A stretch of 64,000 nt of DNA from Tardiphaga robiniae. Lineage in GTDB: Bacteria > Pseudomonadota > Alphaproteobacteria > Rhizobiales > Xanthobacteraceae. Positions 37,117 to 46,492 of the stretch are shown here, in pieces (the stretch's first letter is position 1; each line of letters begins with the position of its first letter). The translations under genes were made by a program, and so were the position numbers. The DNA lies in contig NZ_JABMCJ010000093.1 of the NCBI RefSeq assembly GCF_013359755.1, positions 1 to 64,000 on the forward strand, given 5' to 3'. The notes beneath the pieces are model-generated. The model was not told where the DNA came from and searched no databases. It saw nothing but the letters and a program-made list of their open reading frames with translations.

Positions 37117-37854
37117 TTAGGCGTCGATGACTGCGACGATCTCGAGTGTTCGCGGGTTCACGACGATGATCTCGTTGCGCACCAGGAAGAACTCATAGCC
37201 GCGCCAATCCGGATAGACGGTGATGATCTCAGCCGGAAGCGGGTGGAAGCGGACCTCGCGCGGCACACGGGTGCCGACCGAGATCGAGAAGTTCACATTG
37301 GTCACCGGCTGGATATTTTGCTGCTTGATGACCGTGGTGACCTTGGTGCGCTGCTCGGTGGTCAGCTTGGCGCCCGCGCCGGCCTGACCGGTGGTCGTGG
37401 TCGACTTGGTCTCCGTCGATGTCGACTTGGTGTCGGCACCTGACTTGGAGTCGGTCGACTTGGAATCGGCCTTCATGTCCTTGCCGGCTTTTCCGCTGTC
37501 ACGGGTCGAGTCAGTCGTACGCTTGTCGTCACGCTGCATCTTGTCGTCGGACTGCGTCGACTTGACCGCCGGCTTCTGCTCGGACTTGTTGGTGGTGTCG
37601 GTCGCTTCGTCCTTGTTGACTGGTGCGTTGCGTTCGGCCGGCGCAGCACGATCAGCAGCCGCGCCGCCTGCGGGCGCGCTCGTTGCGCCGCTACGTGCAG
37701 CACCGCCCGCCGGCGCCTCACGGGTCATTCCGGCACCTCCGGCGCCACCACCCGACGTTGCAGCTCCTGCGCCGCCGGGATTTTGCGCGCTAGCCAAACC
37801 CGAACCTGCAATCAGTGCAGCGGCGGCGACGCTCATCAATAAACGGTTGTTCAT
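37117..37854 (-). CDS. DUF1236 secreted protein with long disordered region
   Basis: A 245-residue exported protein. The ATG at 37854 has GAGGAG upstream and opens a signal peptide (LLMSVAAAALIAGSGLASAQ). A Gly/Ala-rich stretch and a long Lys/Asp/Ser/Thr-rich disordered region (about residues 75-150) precede the DUF1236 domain (TNVNFSISVGTRVPREVRFH, IITVYPDWRGYEFFLV). DUF1236 is frequent in Bradyrhizobium-type genomes, function unknown. Confidence 0.85.
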   Translation of the reverse strand: MNNRLLMSVAAAALIAGSGLASAQNPGGAGAATSGGGAGGAGMTREAPAGGAARSGATSAPAGGAAADRAAPAERNAPVNKDEATDTTNKSEQKPAVKSTQSDDKMQRDDKRTTDSTRDSGKAGKDMKADSKSTDSKSGADTKSTSTETKSTTTTGQAGAGAKLTTEQRTKVTTVIKQQNIQPVTNVNFSISVGTRVPREVRFHPLPAEIITVYPDWRGYEFFLVRNEIIVVNPRTLEIVAVIDA

Positions 37855-37967
37855 CTTGGTTCTCCTCGCGATGCATTGCCCGCCGTACAACGGCATTGGC
37901 GGAGGGATGTTCCTGAGAAAGTGTAGTTCCATTGCTTTTGTTATGCTTGAGTATACGTCACGCCGCG

Positions 37968-38174
37968 TCAGGGCTTGATCTTCGTCTTGTAGACTTCATC
38001 GCCGTTGTCATCGATGACGACGACCTTCCGGTCACAGTCGCCTGCGATATCAACTGCGATTTGATGAGCAATATTCTTGGCGACATCCCTGGCTTGTGTG
38101 TCGTCGCTACAATCCAGACCTACGGGGTCCTCAAGCCGGAAACCATCGACAATCTCGAAATGATATTTTGGCAT
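37968..38174 (-). CDS. DUF6894-like small protein
   Basis: A 68-residue acidic protein, MPKYHFEIVDGFRLEDPVGLD..., matching the pattern of the DUF6894 group of small rhizobial proteins (MP-Y-F...DG...D-G-DC), with an alternating Val/Ile/Asp end (KVVVIDDNGDEVY). A strong AGGAGG lies before the ATG. Function unknown. Confidence 0.8.
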   Translation of the reverse strand: MPKYHFEIVDGFRLEDPVGLDCSDDTQARDVAKNIAHQIAVDIAGDCDRKVVVIDDNGDEVYKTKIKP

Positions 38175-38308
38175 TGCTCTTTCTCCTCCTCCATAAAGGG
38201 CAATCCACCACCGTTGGGGATGTTCCTAAGTCGGAAATGGAATGACGACGGTCTCCGCCGGAACCAAATGGCAGCACGTGCATTGCACCATCGAATAAGG
38301 AAAATGCG

Positions 38309-38476
38309 ATGCCAGCTTTTGTGGAGATGATCGTTCAGAAGATAGCGGAAGCGGCACCGATCGAGAATTCGGTGTCCGATTTTGTCGCCGGCGTCCTGGA
38401 AAATACGGCAAACAAGCTATCGCACTTTGAGCAGCGCCCGGATGACGGCGAGACGACAATCGAGGACATCGCGTAA
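38309..38476 (+). CDS. Small acidic hypothetical protein (55 aa)
   Basis: A 55-residue frame from ATG, with AAGGA upstream, reads MPAFVEMIVQKIAEAAPIEN... and ends GETTIEDIA. Mostly helical and acidic, no membrane segment. It is immediately followed by a perfect 14-bp terminator hairpin (38504-38536), which supports real transcription and a genuine short gene. Not recognised. Confidence 0.55.
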   Translation: MPAFVEMIVQKIAEAAPIENSVSDFVAGVLENTANKLSHFEQRPDDGETTIEDIA

Positions 38477-38503
38477 CTATCGCTGTAATATTGATCGAGT
38501 TTC

Positions 38504-38536
38504 AAAGAGGCCGGCTGTTACGCAGCCGGCCTCTTT
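38504..38536 (+). terminator. Rho-independent terminator
   Basis: A perfect 14-bp stem (AAAGAGGCCGGCTG / CAGCCGGCCTCTTT) with a five-base loop and a T run, 27 bp after the small gene at 38309-38476. It separates that gene from the PQQ dehydrogenase. Confidence 0.88.
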
Positions 38537-38617
38537 ACTATGCGTTCGACATGGACAGGGCGGCCTCAACGACTAACATCAGGTCATGTCAGTCGGGATC
38601 TGCGGAGCTGTGCTTCG

Positions 38618-40642
38618 ATGAGGAATTGGATTGGAGGAATCCTGGCGCTCGTAGTCCTGTCGGTAGCACCTGCTCTTGGATGGGAGCATTGGGGTAGCGA
38701 CCGTGGTGGCTCTCGCTTTGCGCCGCTTGACCAGATCACCTCCGACAATGTCGGCCGCCTGATCGAGGCCTGGCGCTTCCAGACTGGCGATCTCCTGCGT
38801 CGCACACCTGCGCAGATGGCACGCACCAAATTCGAAGCGACGCCGCTCCTGGTTGAAGACAGCCTCGTCTTCTGTACGCCATTCAACGAGGTGATTGTAC
38901 TCGATCCCGCCAGCGGTCGGCAGAAGTGGCGTTTTGATGCGCGGGTCGCAGCGGATGTGCGTCCGGCCAATCGATGGGTGTGCCGCGGCGTCGCCTATTG
39001 GCGTGACGATCGCGCAGCATCTGGCGCGACCTGTCGCAGCCGCATCTTCATGGGTACCAACGATGCCCGTGTCATTGCGCTGGATGCCGCGACCGGACTG
39101 CCATGTGCCGACTTCGGCGCGCAGGGTGAGGTCAAGCTCGACCCGGGAATGCCGCTTGATGGCCCCGGTGAATTTCAGATCACATCGCCGCCGGTGGTCG
39201 GGCGCGACGTCGTCGTGGTCGGCTCTGCACTCGCCGACAATCGGCGTGTGAGCGCGCCCAAGGGGACCGTCCGCGCGTTCGATGTGCGCAGCGGCGCGCC
39301 GCGATGGTCGTGGGATCCGCTGGTCCATGACGGTATCGAAGCCGGGCACGCCAATGTCTGGGCGCCGATGTCGGCGGATGACGAACGCGGATTGCTGTTT
39401 CTGCCCACATCGTCGCCCAGTCCCGATTTCTGGGGCGGCAAGCGGCTCGGCAACAATGCGCACGCCAATTCGGTTGTTGCGCTGAAGATCGACACGGGCG
39501 AACTGGTCTGGTCGTTCCAGATCGTGCATCACGATGTCTGGGATTACGACGTGCCGGCGCAGCCGACGCTGGCCCGCATCGATCTTGCTAGCGGTCCGCG
39601 CGATGTCGTCATCCAAGCCACCAAGCAGGGCTTCGTGTTTGTGCTGGATCGTACCACCGGCGCGCCGATTTGGCCGGTGGACGAGAGGGCAGTTCCGCAA
39701 GGCGGTGTCGAAGGCGAGAGCCTGTCGCCGACGCAGCCGTTTCCGACGCATCTTCCGACACTGGTGCCGCAGCGGATAACGCCGGATGATGCGTTCGGCG
39801 TGACATTCTGGGATCGCGGCAAGTGCCGGGATGAACTGGCCAATGGACGTAACGAAGGCCTCTATACGCCACCTGCGACGGGGGCCGGCACCTTGCTGTT
39901 TCCGATGACCGGCGGCGGCGTCAATTGGGGCGGTGTTGCCTTCGATCCCGTCGGGCAGGTGCTCTATGCCAATACGAGCCGCGCTGTGCATCGGGTGACG
40001 CTGATCCCACGTGCCGAGGCGCAGAACTACAGGCCGCCGGCCGGTGCCGATTTCGGCGCGCAGCGCGGCGCGCTTTTTGCCATGACGCGGGCGCTTGTAA
40101 CGTCGCCGCTCGGCATGCCCTGCAACAAGCCGCCCTGGGGCGCGATGGTTGCGGTAGACCTCAAGGCGGGCAAAGTGCTGTGGGAGTCGAAGGTCGGCAC
40201 CAGCGAGGACACCGCGCCACTGGGGCTCGCACTGGCCACCGGCATGCCGCTGGTCAATGGTCTGCTGCCGACGCGCGGCGGCGTGATCTTCACCGGCGCC
40301 ATGGATGCCTACCTGCGTGCCTATGATGCGAAGACCGGCGCCGAACTCTGGCAGGGGCGACTACCGGTGCCGGGCGTCGCCAATCCCATGACTTACGTCA
40401 TCGGCGGAGAGCAGTATGTGGTCATCGCCGCCGGCGGGCATTCGGAAGTCGGCACTTCGATCGGCGACAGCGTTGTGGCGTTTCGTCTTGCGCGCGACGG
40501 AGAGGCGCCATCGCTGCGCTCGCTTTATATCGATCGTCCCGGCGGCCGGCTTCGCGCCGGCGCGATCGCGTTTGGCGCGTTGCTCGTCCTGTTTCTTGCT
40601 TTTGTTCTAGCCTGGCGTGTTCGGCGCAAAGCGCGGGTGTGA
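38618..40642 (+). CDS. PQQ-dependent dehydrogenase with C-terminal membrane anchor
   Basis: A 674-residue eight-bladed beta-propeller quinoprotein, related to membrane glucose/quinate dehydrogenases. The domain start GWEHWGSDRGGSRFAPLDQIT and blade motifs such as HHDVWDYDVPAQPTL and NMGGGVNWGG-like GGGVNWGGVAFDP are visible. Instead of the usual 4-5 N-terminal helices it has one N-terminal segment (GGILALVVLSVAPALG, signal or anchor) and one C-terminal helix (AIAFGALLVLFLAFVLAW) with a basic RVRRKARV end. The ATG at 38618 has GGAG upstream. The substrate (sugar, polyol or quinate) is not settled. Confidence 0.82.
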   Translation: MRNWIGGILALVVLSVAPALGWEHWGSDRGGSRFAPLDQITSDNVGRLIEAWRFQTGDLLRRTPAQMARTKFEATPLLVEDSLVFCTPFNEVIVLDPASGRQKWRFDARVAADVRPANRWVCRGVAYWRDDRAASGATCRSRIFMGTNDARVIALDAATGLPCADFGAQGEVKLDPGMPLDGPGEFQITSPPVVGRDVVVVGSALADNRRVSAPKGTVRAFDVRSGAPRWSWDPLVHDGIEAGHANVWAPMSADDERGLLFLPTSSPSPDFWGGKRLGNNAHANSVVALKIDTGELVWSFQIVHHDVWDYDVPAQPTLARIDLASGPRDVVIQATKQGFVFVLDRTTGAPIWPVDERAVPQGGVEGESLSPTQPFPTHLPTLVPQRITPDDAFGVTFWDRGKCRDELANGRNEGLYTPPATGAGTLLFPMTGGGVNWGGVAFDPVGQVLYANTSRAVHRVTLIPRAEAQNYRPPAGADFGAQRGALFAMTRALVTSPLGMPCNKPPWGAMVAVDLKAGKVLWESKVGTSEDTAPLGLALATGMPLVNGLLPTRGGVIFTGAMDAYLRAYDAKTGAELWQGRLPVPGVANPMTYVIGGEQYVVIAAGGHSEVGTSIGDSVVAFRLARDGEAPSLRSLYIDRPGGRLRAGAIAFGALLVLFLAFVLAWRVRRKARV

Positions 40643-40643
40643 T

Positions 40644-41549
40644 TTACACCCAGCGCTTGTCGGCGGTGAAATCCACCGTCAGCCAATAGCCGGGGCTGAG
40701 CCCGCCCATGGCCAGGGCAATCTCCGCACGGATGGCGTCGAGTTCGGCGAAGGTCTTGCTGATCTCGCCGGACGGTGCCACCAGCCCGATCTCGATGAAT
40801 TGCTGACGGCCGGAGCGCATTACATGCGAGCTGCAGTCGCTGAAGCCGTGTTTGTACGCGATCGATTGCGCGAGCTCGCGAACCTCCTCGTCGAGATCGC
40901 TCGGTGCGACCTGCAGGATGTCGCGCCCGGCATTCCAGATCGTCGAGAGCGGAAACGGCAGGCAGATCGCAACCACCAGCAGGATCAGCGGATCGACCAG
41001 CGGCGCATAGGCCGCTGCAGGAGTCTTCGCCATCACCGCTCCGAGCAGGAAGCTGATGCAGACCGCCAGACTGAGTACACCGCCCATCAGCCAGGCACGG
41101 GCATCGATGTCGAGCAGTTGCGAGCCGTGTTCGCCGGCCGAGCGGCGGATATAGATGCTCATGCCGAAGCTGATGGCACCCGCCACCGCGGCGAAGATAG
41201 CGCCGGGGCCGAATTCGATGGCGCGACCGCCCGTGATCAGCCCGTTAAGGCCGTCGATGAAGGCATAGGCGCAGGCGAAGCTGAGCACCGTGCCGTTGAT
41301 CAGCGCGAGGATTGGTTCAAGGTGCCAGTAGCCATACTGGAAGCGGTCGTCTTCGCCTCTGCTGATCAGTCTTGCGGTCAGCAATGCAACGCCGGTCATG
41401 GCTGCGTCGATCAACGTGTAAAAACCGTCGAAGGCGATGGCGCGCGAACTGATGGCGAGCCCGAAAGCGATGCTGGCAAATGAAATGAGAAGCGTGACGT
41501 AAATCGAAATCTTCAGGAGCCGCTGCTCCTGTTTGGTATCGGTCAACAT
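40644..41549 (-). CDS. Cation diffusion facilitator family transporter
   Basis: A 301-residue CDF-type metal exporter. Six hydrophobic segments come first: the second has SRAIAFDGFYTLIDAA with two Asp metal ligands (D41, D48), the fifth has LLDIDARAWLMGGVL. A cytoplasmic ferredoxin-like domain follows (SHVMRSGRQQFIEIGL). The metal is probably Zn, Fe or Mn. Convergent with the PQQ gene, one base apart. Confidence 0.85.
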   Translation of the reverse strand: MLTDTKQEQRLLKISIYVTLLISFASIAFGLAISSRAIAFDGFYTLIDAAMTGVALLTARLISRGEDDRFQYGYWHLEPILALINGTVLSFACAYAFIDGLNGLITGGRAIEFGPGAIFAAVAGAISFGMSIYIRRSAGEHGSQLLDIDARAWLMGGVLSLAVCISFLLGAVMAKTPAAAYAPLVDPLILLVVAICLPFPLSTIWNAGRDILQVAPSDLDEEVRELAQSIAYKHGFSDCSSHVMRSGRQQFIEIGLVAPSGEISKTFAELDAIRAEIALAMGGLSPGYWLTVDFTADKRWV

Positions 41550-41655
41550 TGGGAACTTAGGCGGGGTGTCCGCTGCATCCTTTTACCGTTGGGGATAGGT
41601 TACCCTATCACAGATGGCGTTCAGCCGCTTTGACCGCTACCGCAAGATAAATAAA

Positions 41656-41680
41656 AAACCGGCTGCGATGCAGCCGGTTT
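41656..41680 (-). terminator. Terminator after dsbA-like gene
   Basis: A perfect 11-bp stem (AAACCGGCTGC / GCAGCCGGTTT) with a three-base loop; in the minus orientation it ends in TTTTTTA. It lies about 65 bp after the stop of the gene at 41747. Confidence 0.85.
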
Positions 41681-41746
41681 GTCATATTTCCGAGATGTTC
41701 AGGACGGCGCGGGCGACGGTATGAATCACTCTGCCGGAGTCTGGAT

Positions 41747-42529
41747 TTACGAACAGAGCGCCTTGCCGCAGCGGGCCTGGTTGATCTTCTCCTTCAGCGC
41801 GTCTGCGCCGACGGCACCGATGATCACCTGCTTGCCGATGACGTAGCTCGGCGTGCCGTTCATGCCCATGGATTCCGCGAGCTTGAAGTTCTCTTCGATG
41901 GTCGCGCGCACTTCCGGGCTGGCCATGTCCTTTTCCAGTCTGGCGACGTCGAGACCTGCTTCCTTGGCCGCTGCCAAGGCGCGGGCCTTGTCGGCCTGGC
42001 CGCGGCCGCTCAACAGCTTCTGGTGGAAATCGAGATACTTCTTGCCGGTCGGGTCCTGCATGCGCACGGCAACAGCAACCTGGGCGGCTTCAACCGAGCC
42101 GGGCCCGAGCACCGGGAATTCCTTCAGCACGACCTTGAGCTTCGGATCGTTCTTCATGATGCCGACCATGTCGTCCATGGCGCGCTTGCAGTAGCCGCAA
42201 TTGTAATCAAAGAACTCGACGAAGGTGACGTCGCCATCCTTGTTGCCGACGACGACGCCGCGTGGCGAGTTGAAGATGGTGTTTGCGTTCGCGGCGATCG
42301 CAGCCTGATGCTTCTCGGCTTCAGCCTGCGCCTGACGCTTGGTCAGCTCGGCCGAGACCTCTTCGAGAATTTCCGGATGGGTGATCAGGTAGTCCTTGAT
42401 GATCTTCTGGATCTCGCCGCGCTGGGCGTCATTGAACGTCTGCGCCGATGCGACCGCGGGCGCGCCACACAGCGCGAGGGCCAAAGCCAGGGCCGGGCCG
42501 GCGGAGGCGAGAAAACGGAACGAAGGCAT
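41747..42529 (-). CDS. DsbA-family periplasmic thiol oxidoreductase
   Basis: A 260-residue exported disulfide oxidoreductase. Signal peptide FLASAGPALALALALCGAPA..., then a helical N-terminal region (residues 25-85), and a thioredoxin fold with the active site FDYNCGYCKRAMDD and the cis-Pro loop NGTPSYVI. The ATG at 42529 begins the signal peptide. Related to Com1/DsbA-L (ScsC/BdbD) proteins rather than E. coli DsbA. Forms or shuffles disulfides in the periplasm. Confidence 0.9.
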   Translation of the reverse strand: MPSFRFLASAGPALALALALCGAPAVASAQTFNDAQRGEIQKIIKDYLITHPEILEEVSAELTKRQAQAEAEKHQAAIAANANTIFNSPRGVVVGNKDGDVTFVEFFDYNCGYCKRAMDDMVGIMKNDPKLKVVLKEFPVLGPGSVEAAQVAVAVRMQDPTGKKYLDFHQKLLSGRGQADKARALAAAKEAGLDVARLEKDMASPEVRATIEENFKLAESMGMNGTPSYVIGKQVIIGAVGADALKEKINQARCGKALCS

Positions 42530-42662
42530 GGGCAAATTATCCTTTGGAAAAGGCCGAGTCAGAAAGCCACGTGTCATTCGGGAAGCTGCTTAGCATTTTG
42601 GGGGCGAAATACGCGTTATTTGTGAAGGCGGTCACGCGCAATTCATCATGGCGCCGCAGGTC

Positions 42663-43922
42663 TCAGAAGCCGGAATGGTGGTGATCCGGCCCGGTCATTG
42701 CAGTGAGGGCATGCGGTGCCGGCAAGGGAGCGCTTCCGATCTCGTCATCGAAGATCGGTGCCAGCGGTGGTGCGGGCTCATAGAGCACGACCCGGTTCTT
42801 GCCGCTGTGTTTGGCCTGATACAGGGCGTGATCGGCAGCCGCCATCAATCGCTCTGGGGAGGCGATGAGGTCGGGGGACCACTGCGCGACGCCGATGGAG
42901 GCGGATAGAGTCCTCACTGTGTGTCCGGCATTGCCAAATTGTCGCGGGCAGGCCGCCAGCACGCGCCGCGCGATCTCGCCGGCCTGCTGCAGGTCGGTGT
43001 CGGGCAGCACGATGCAGAACTCGTCGCCGCCGCATCGGGCCAGCGTATCGCCGGGGCGCAACTGATCTTGCGCCGCTTGGGCGAATTGCTTCAGGCAGTC
43101 ATCGCCGGCGCTGTGACCGAAGCCATCATTGACCGCCTTGAAGCCGTCGAGGTCGATCGCCAGCAGTGCGTATGGGCGTGCGGTCCGCCGCGCCATCGCA
43201 CATTCCTCGTCCATCCGCTGCAACAGGCGGCGGCGATTGCCGGCGCCGGTCAGATCGTCGATCAGCGCCAGTTCGGCTGCGTCGCCGCGCAGGCGGTCGA
43301 TCGCCATCATCAGCAGTCCGTAATTCCACGTCATGGCGAGGAATGCCGCCACCAGCATGAAGCCGGCCTGTACCGCATCGACCGTCACCATGGTCGTCTC
43401 GCTGCCGCCCAGATGAAGCAGCGCGGCGATCGCGCGGCAGGCAAAAGCAACAAGCAAGAGAATCGAGAGGTAGCCGGCCATCCGTGCGCCGTGATTGCTG
43501 CGCCGATGATCACGCGACAGTAGCAGCGGTAGCGTCAGCGCCACGGGAACGCCCTGGCTCAGCGAGTAGACGACAACGCGCATCGCATAATCGTCGATGA
43601 CCAGTCTGAAGAACAGGAATCCGGCCAGGCTCGCGGAAATTACCAGGGCGGTGGCGATCCAGGATGTAGGCCTGTCGTAAAAGCGACGGATACCGACCTC
43701 TGACAGACAGTAAGCGAGAACTGTCATCTGCGCGGCGAACAGCAGGCCGACGGGATTGGGAAACAGCAAGCCGAGAGCAGGGCCGGCCGACGCGCTCAGC
43801 GAAGCGGCGCTCCAGTAGCGGGCAGGGACGAAGTTCGGATAGCAGCGTGCGACATAGGCCCAGACGAGACCTGACGACAGGAAGTTGGCGAGCGTGAACC
43901 AGAAGATGGTCGTCGTGCTCAT
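42663..43922 (-). CDS. Membrane diguanylate cyclase (GGDEF)
   Basis: A 419-residue protein from the ATG at 43922 (MSTTTIFWF); starts up to 44024 are possible but give a polar leader. Six or seven membrane segments (MHYT/MASE-like input, not assigned) precede a GGDEF domain: LIDDLTGAGNRR, AIDLDGFKAVNDGFGHSAGD, and an intact GGDEF in ARCGGDEFCIVL. It should make cyclic di-GMP. A Pro/Ala/His tail follows. No EAL domain. Confidence 0.88.
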   Translation of the reverse strand: MSTTTIFWFTLANFLSSGLVWAYVARCYPNFVPARYWSAASLSASAGPALGLLFPNPVGLLFAAQMTVLAYCLSEVGIRRFYDRPTSWIATALVISASLAGFLFFRLVIDDYAMRVVVYSLSQGVPVALTLPLLLSRDHRRSNHGARMAGYLSILLLVAFACRAIAALLHLGGSETTMVTVDAVQAGFMLVAAFLAMTWNYGLLMMAIDRLRGDAAELALIDDLTGAGNRRRLLQRMDEECAMARRTARPYALLAIDLDGFKAVNDGFGHSAGDDCLKQFAQAAQDQLRPGDTLARCGGDEFCIVLPDTDLQQAGEIARRVLAACPRQFGNAGHTVRTLSASIGVAQWSPDLIASPERLMAAADHALYQAKHSGKNRVVLYEPAPPLAPIFDDEIGSAPLPAPHALTAMTGPDHHHSGF

Positions 43923-44239
43923 CGCCGCAGGTCCCACGTGCGTGTGACGCCGCTGTGTGCGGTTTCGTGATCCGATGGCTGCATTGGTCTCCCCGCCGGA
44001 CGCGATGAGCGCATCCATTTTCACTAAATGCAGCGAGTTCCGTTAACGGAACCTGACCGCTGCCGGCGAGAAGCTTGGGGTGGTTGTAAAAGGATGAAGA
44101 TCATATCGGCGTGCACGGCAGGGCCCGGTGAGGCCGGCGCATCGGTCTGCTCGCGGGCAACCTTTGCCATCGGCCCGTGTCAGCCCTCCCTTGGACGATT
44201 TGATATACCCTCCCGTCGGCTGTACCGGTGGGAGGGACC

Positions 44240-45253
44240 ATGAACGCCAGGCTTGAACGGAAACTAAGGGTCCTCACGACGATTATGGCCGCTGGCGCCG
44301 CCGCCGGCGTGGCGTTCAGTGCCACCCACGATCTGCCCATTCTGCCCGGGCTCGTGATCGGATTGGTGATCAGCACGGTTCTGGGCGGCTTCGAAATCAT
44401 GGTGGCCGATGGTCCGATCCGGATCTGGCTGAGCGGTCGCTCGTTCACCGCCAACCTGCTGATCAAGAGCGCGTTCTACGCCGTCGTGATTTTGGCCGTG
44501 CAGTGGTTTCGGCTTGCGGATGTGCTGATCGGGCGGACGCTCGAGATCGCGGAGGATACGTTCTGGTCGAGCCTGGTCTATTCGGTCGTCGTCTCCATCG
44601 TCGTCAATCTGGCTTTGGCAATCACCAATCTCGTCGGCGGACGCGCTTTGTTGAACTTCTTCACCGGGCGCTATCACACGCCGGTCGAGGAAGAGCGTTT
44701 CGTCTTGTTCGTGGATATTGCGGGCTCAACCAGCCTGGCCGAGCAACTTGGTGGCGTCGGTATCCACCGTTTCCTCGATCGGACCTTTCGCCTGCTATCG
44801 CTCCCGGTCGTCGACTATCGCGGCGAGGTACTTGCCTATGTCGGCGACGAGATGATCGTGACCTGGCCGAAACGGGACGGTGCGGTCGATTGCCGTCCGT
44901 TGCGCTGCTTCATCGCCATGCGCGACGAACTGGTGCGCAAAGCGGGGCAGTTTGAACGTGAGTTTGGCGCAGCGCCCCGCATTCGCGGCAGCCTGCATTT
45001 CGGGCCGGTGATCATCGGCGAAATCGGCGACGTCAAACGCGCGATCGTCTTCAATGGCGACGTCATGAACACCGCCTCGCGGCTGGAAGAGCTCAGTCGT
45101 GATGTAGAGGGCGGTTTTGTCGCATCGAAGGCGGCGATGGATTGTTTTGCCTCGGCACCGCCATTCACGGTCAGTGCACTCGGTCATCTTCCCATTCGTG
45201 GACGTGTGGATGGAATTGTCGCATTCGGATTGCAGCCGCCGCGCGAAACATAA
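44240..45253 (+). CDS. Class III adenylate/guanylate cyclase, membrane-bound
   Basis: A 337-residue protein: four hydrophobic segments (about residues 18-135) followed by a class III cyclase catalytic domain. The metal-binding Asp is in VLFVDIAGSTSLAE, the second in VGDEMIVTW, and GPVIIGEIGD and NTASRLEEL carry the rest of the pocket. ATG at 44240 follows GGGAGGG. It would produce cAMP (or cGMP) on an unknown cue; the Crp-like binding protein at 29852 is a possible receiver, inferred only. Confidence 0.88.
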   Translation: MNARLERKLRVLTTIMAAGAAAGVAFSATHDLPILPGLVIGLVISTVLGGFEIMVADGPIRIWLSGRSFTANLLIKSAFYAVVILAVQWFRLADVLIGRTLEIAEDTFWSSLVYSVVVSIVVNLALAITNLVGGRALLNFFTGRYHTPVEEERFVLFVDIAGSTSLAEQLGGVGIHRFLDRTFRLLSLPVVDYRGEVLAYVGDEMIVTWPKRDGAVDCRPLRCFIAMRDELVRKAGQFEREFGAAPRIRGSLHFGPVIIGEIGDVKRAIVFNGDVMNTASRLEELSRDVEGGFVASKAAMDCFASAPPFTVSALGHLPIRGRVDGIVAFGLQPPRET

Positions 45254-45364
45254 TGAAATAAACACGCAAACAAATGGCAAATCAACCGTGCAAGAGTTTC
45301 CGGACATGGAAACCCGCATGGCCCAGTTTTCAAGATTCACTTTGATCGTTGCAGAGCTCGCGTG

Positions 45365-46492
45365 ATGCCTCGCGCGATGCTTTCCATTATTTGCACGGCG
45401 CTGCTGCTGTCGGCCTGTGCGTCGCTGCCGCGCGCGCCGCTGATCGCAAGCGCGCGCGCGACGATCCCGCAGATTCCATTGGCCAGGATATCGCCCGACG
45501 AAGGCTATCGCATCTTCGCGGGATCGCGGCGCGGTGCCCCGCCGCTCACCATCCTTGCCTTGTCCGGCGGCGGCGCTGACGGCTCCTATGGCGCAGGATT
45601 CCTGAAAGGCTGGTCCGACTCCGGACTGCGCCCCGATTTCGATATCGTCACCGGCTCCAGCGTTGGCGCCCTGATTGCGCCATTCGCGTTTCTCGGCCCG
45701 GGCTATGACGGCCGTCTCGAAGCGATCTTCACCAGCGGCGCGACTGAAAATCTGATGCGTATCGCGGGGATCAACGCCGTTGTTGGATCGGGCGTCTTCA
45801 AGGCGGGGCCGATGAAAGACCTCATCTCGAAATATGCCGATGATCGGATCATCGATGCGGTCGGCGCACGGTATCGCAGGGGCAAGATGCTCATCGTGGC
45901 CACCACGAACCTCGACACCCAAGGGACGACGCTCTGGAATATGGGGGAGATCGCGAGCAGCGATAGTCCTGGCCGCTATGAATTGTTCCGGAATGTTCTT
46001 GCTGCGTCGGCCGCTATCCCCGGGATTTTCCCGCCAGCCCTGATCGCCGTCGAGTCCGGCGGAAACATGTATTCCGAGATGCATGTCGATGGTGGCGTGA
46101 CATCGAATATTCTGGCTGTGCCGGAGGGCGTGTTGACGGCCCATGCTGGATCGCTGGCTACGAAGTCTCGGGTCTTCGTGATCGTTAACGGTAAGCTGTC
46201 GCCCGACGCCTCCTATACATCGGATCTGACGCTTCCGATCGTGGCGCGCTCGTTTCAGACCTCGGTGAAGGCCAATACGCGCAATGCGATGATCGCGACA
46301 TACGATTTCTGCAAACGCAACAACTGGGATTTCAAAGCAACGGCCATCGACGCGGGCAAGCTCACCACGAGCGATCCAACCAATTTCGATACTGATTATA
46401 TGAAAGAGCTCTATGCCTACGGTCGCGCCAAGGGCGGTTCGGCGAGTGGATTTCAATCCAACCTGGAAGGGTTGAGGGGGCAGGGTAGCTAG
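45365..46492 (+). CDS. Patatin-like phospholipase lipoprotein
   Basis: A 375-residue predicted lipoprotein with lipobox LLLSACAS near residue 17. The patatin catalytic dyad is visible: oxyanion loop LSGGGADGSYGAGF, nucleophile in TGSSVGAL (Ser near 95), and Asp in MHVDGGV near 240. A serine lipase/esterase held at the envelope. GTG at 45362 directly precedes the chosen ATG. Opposed by the sensor kinase gene downstream. Confidence 0.86.
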   Translation: MPRAMLSIICTALLLSACASLPRAPLIASARATIPQIPLARISPDEGYRIFAGSRRGAPPLTILALSGGGADGSYGAGFLKGWSDSGLRPDFDIVTGSSVGALIAPFAFLGPGYDGRLEAIFTSGATENLMRIAGINAVVGSGVFKAGPMKDLISKYADDRIIDAVGARYRRGKMLIVATTNLDTQGTTLWNMGEIASSDSPGRYELFRNVLAASAAIPGIFPPALIAVESGGNMYSEMHVDGGVTSNILAVPEGVLTAHAGSLATKSRVFVIVNGKLSPDASYTSDLTLPIVARSFQTSVKANTRNAMIATYDFCKRNNWDFKATAIDAGKLTTSDPTNFDTDYMKELYAYGRAKGGSASGFQSNLEGLRGQGS

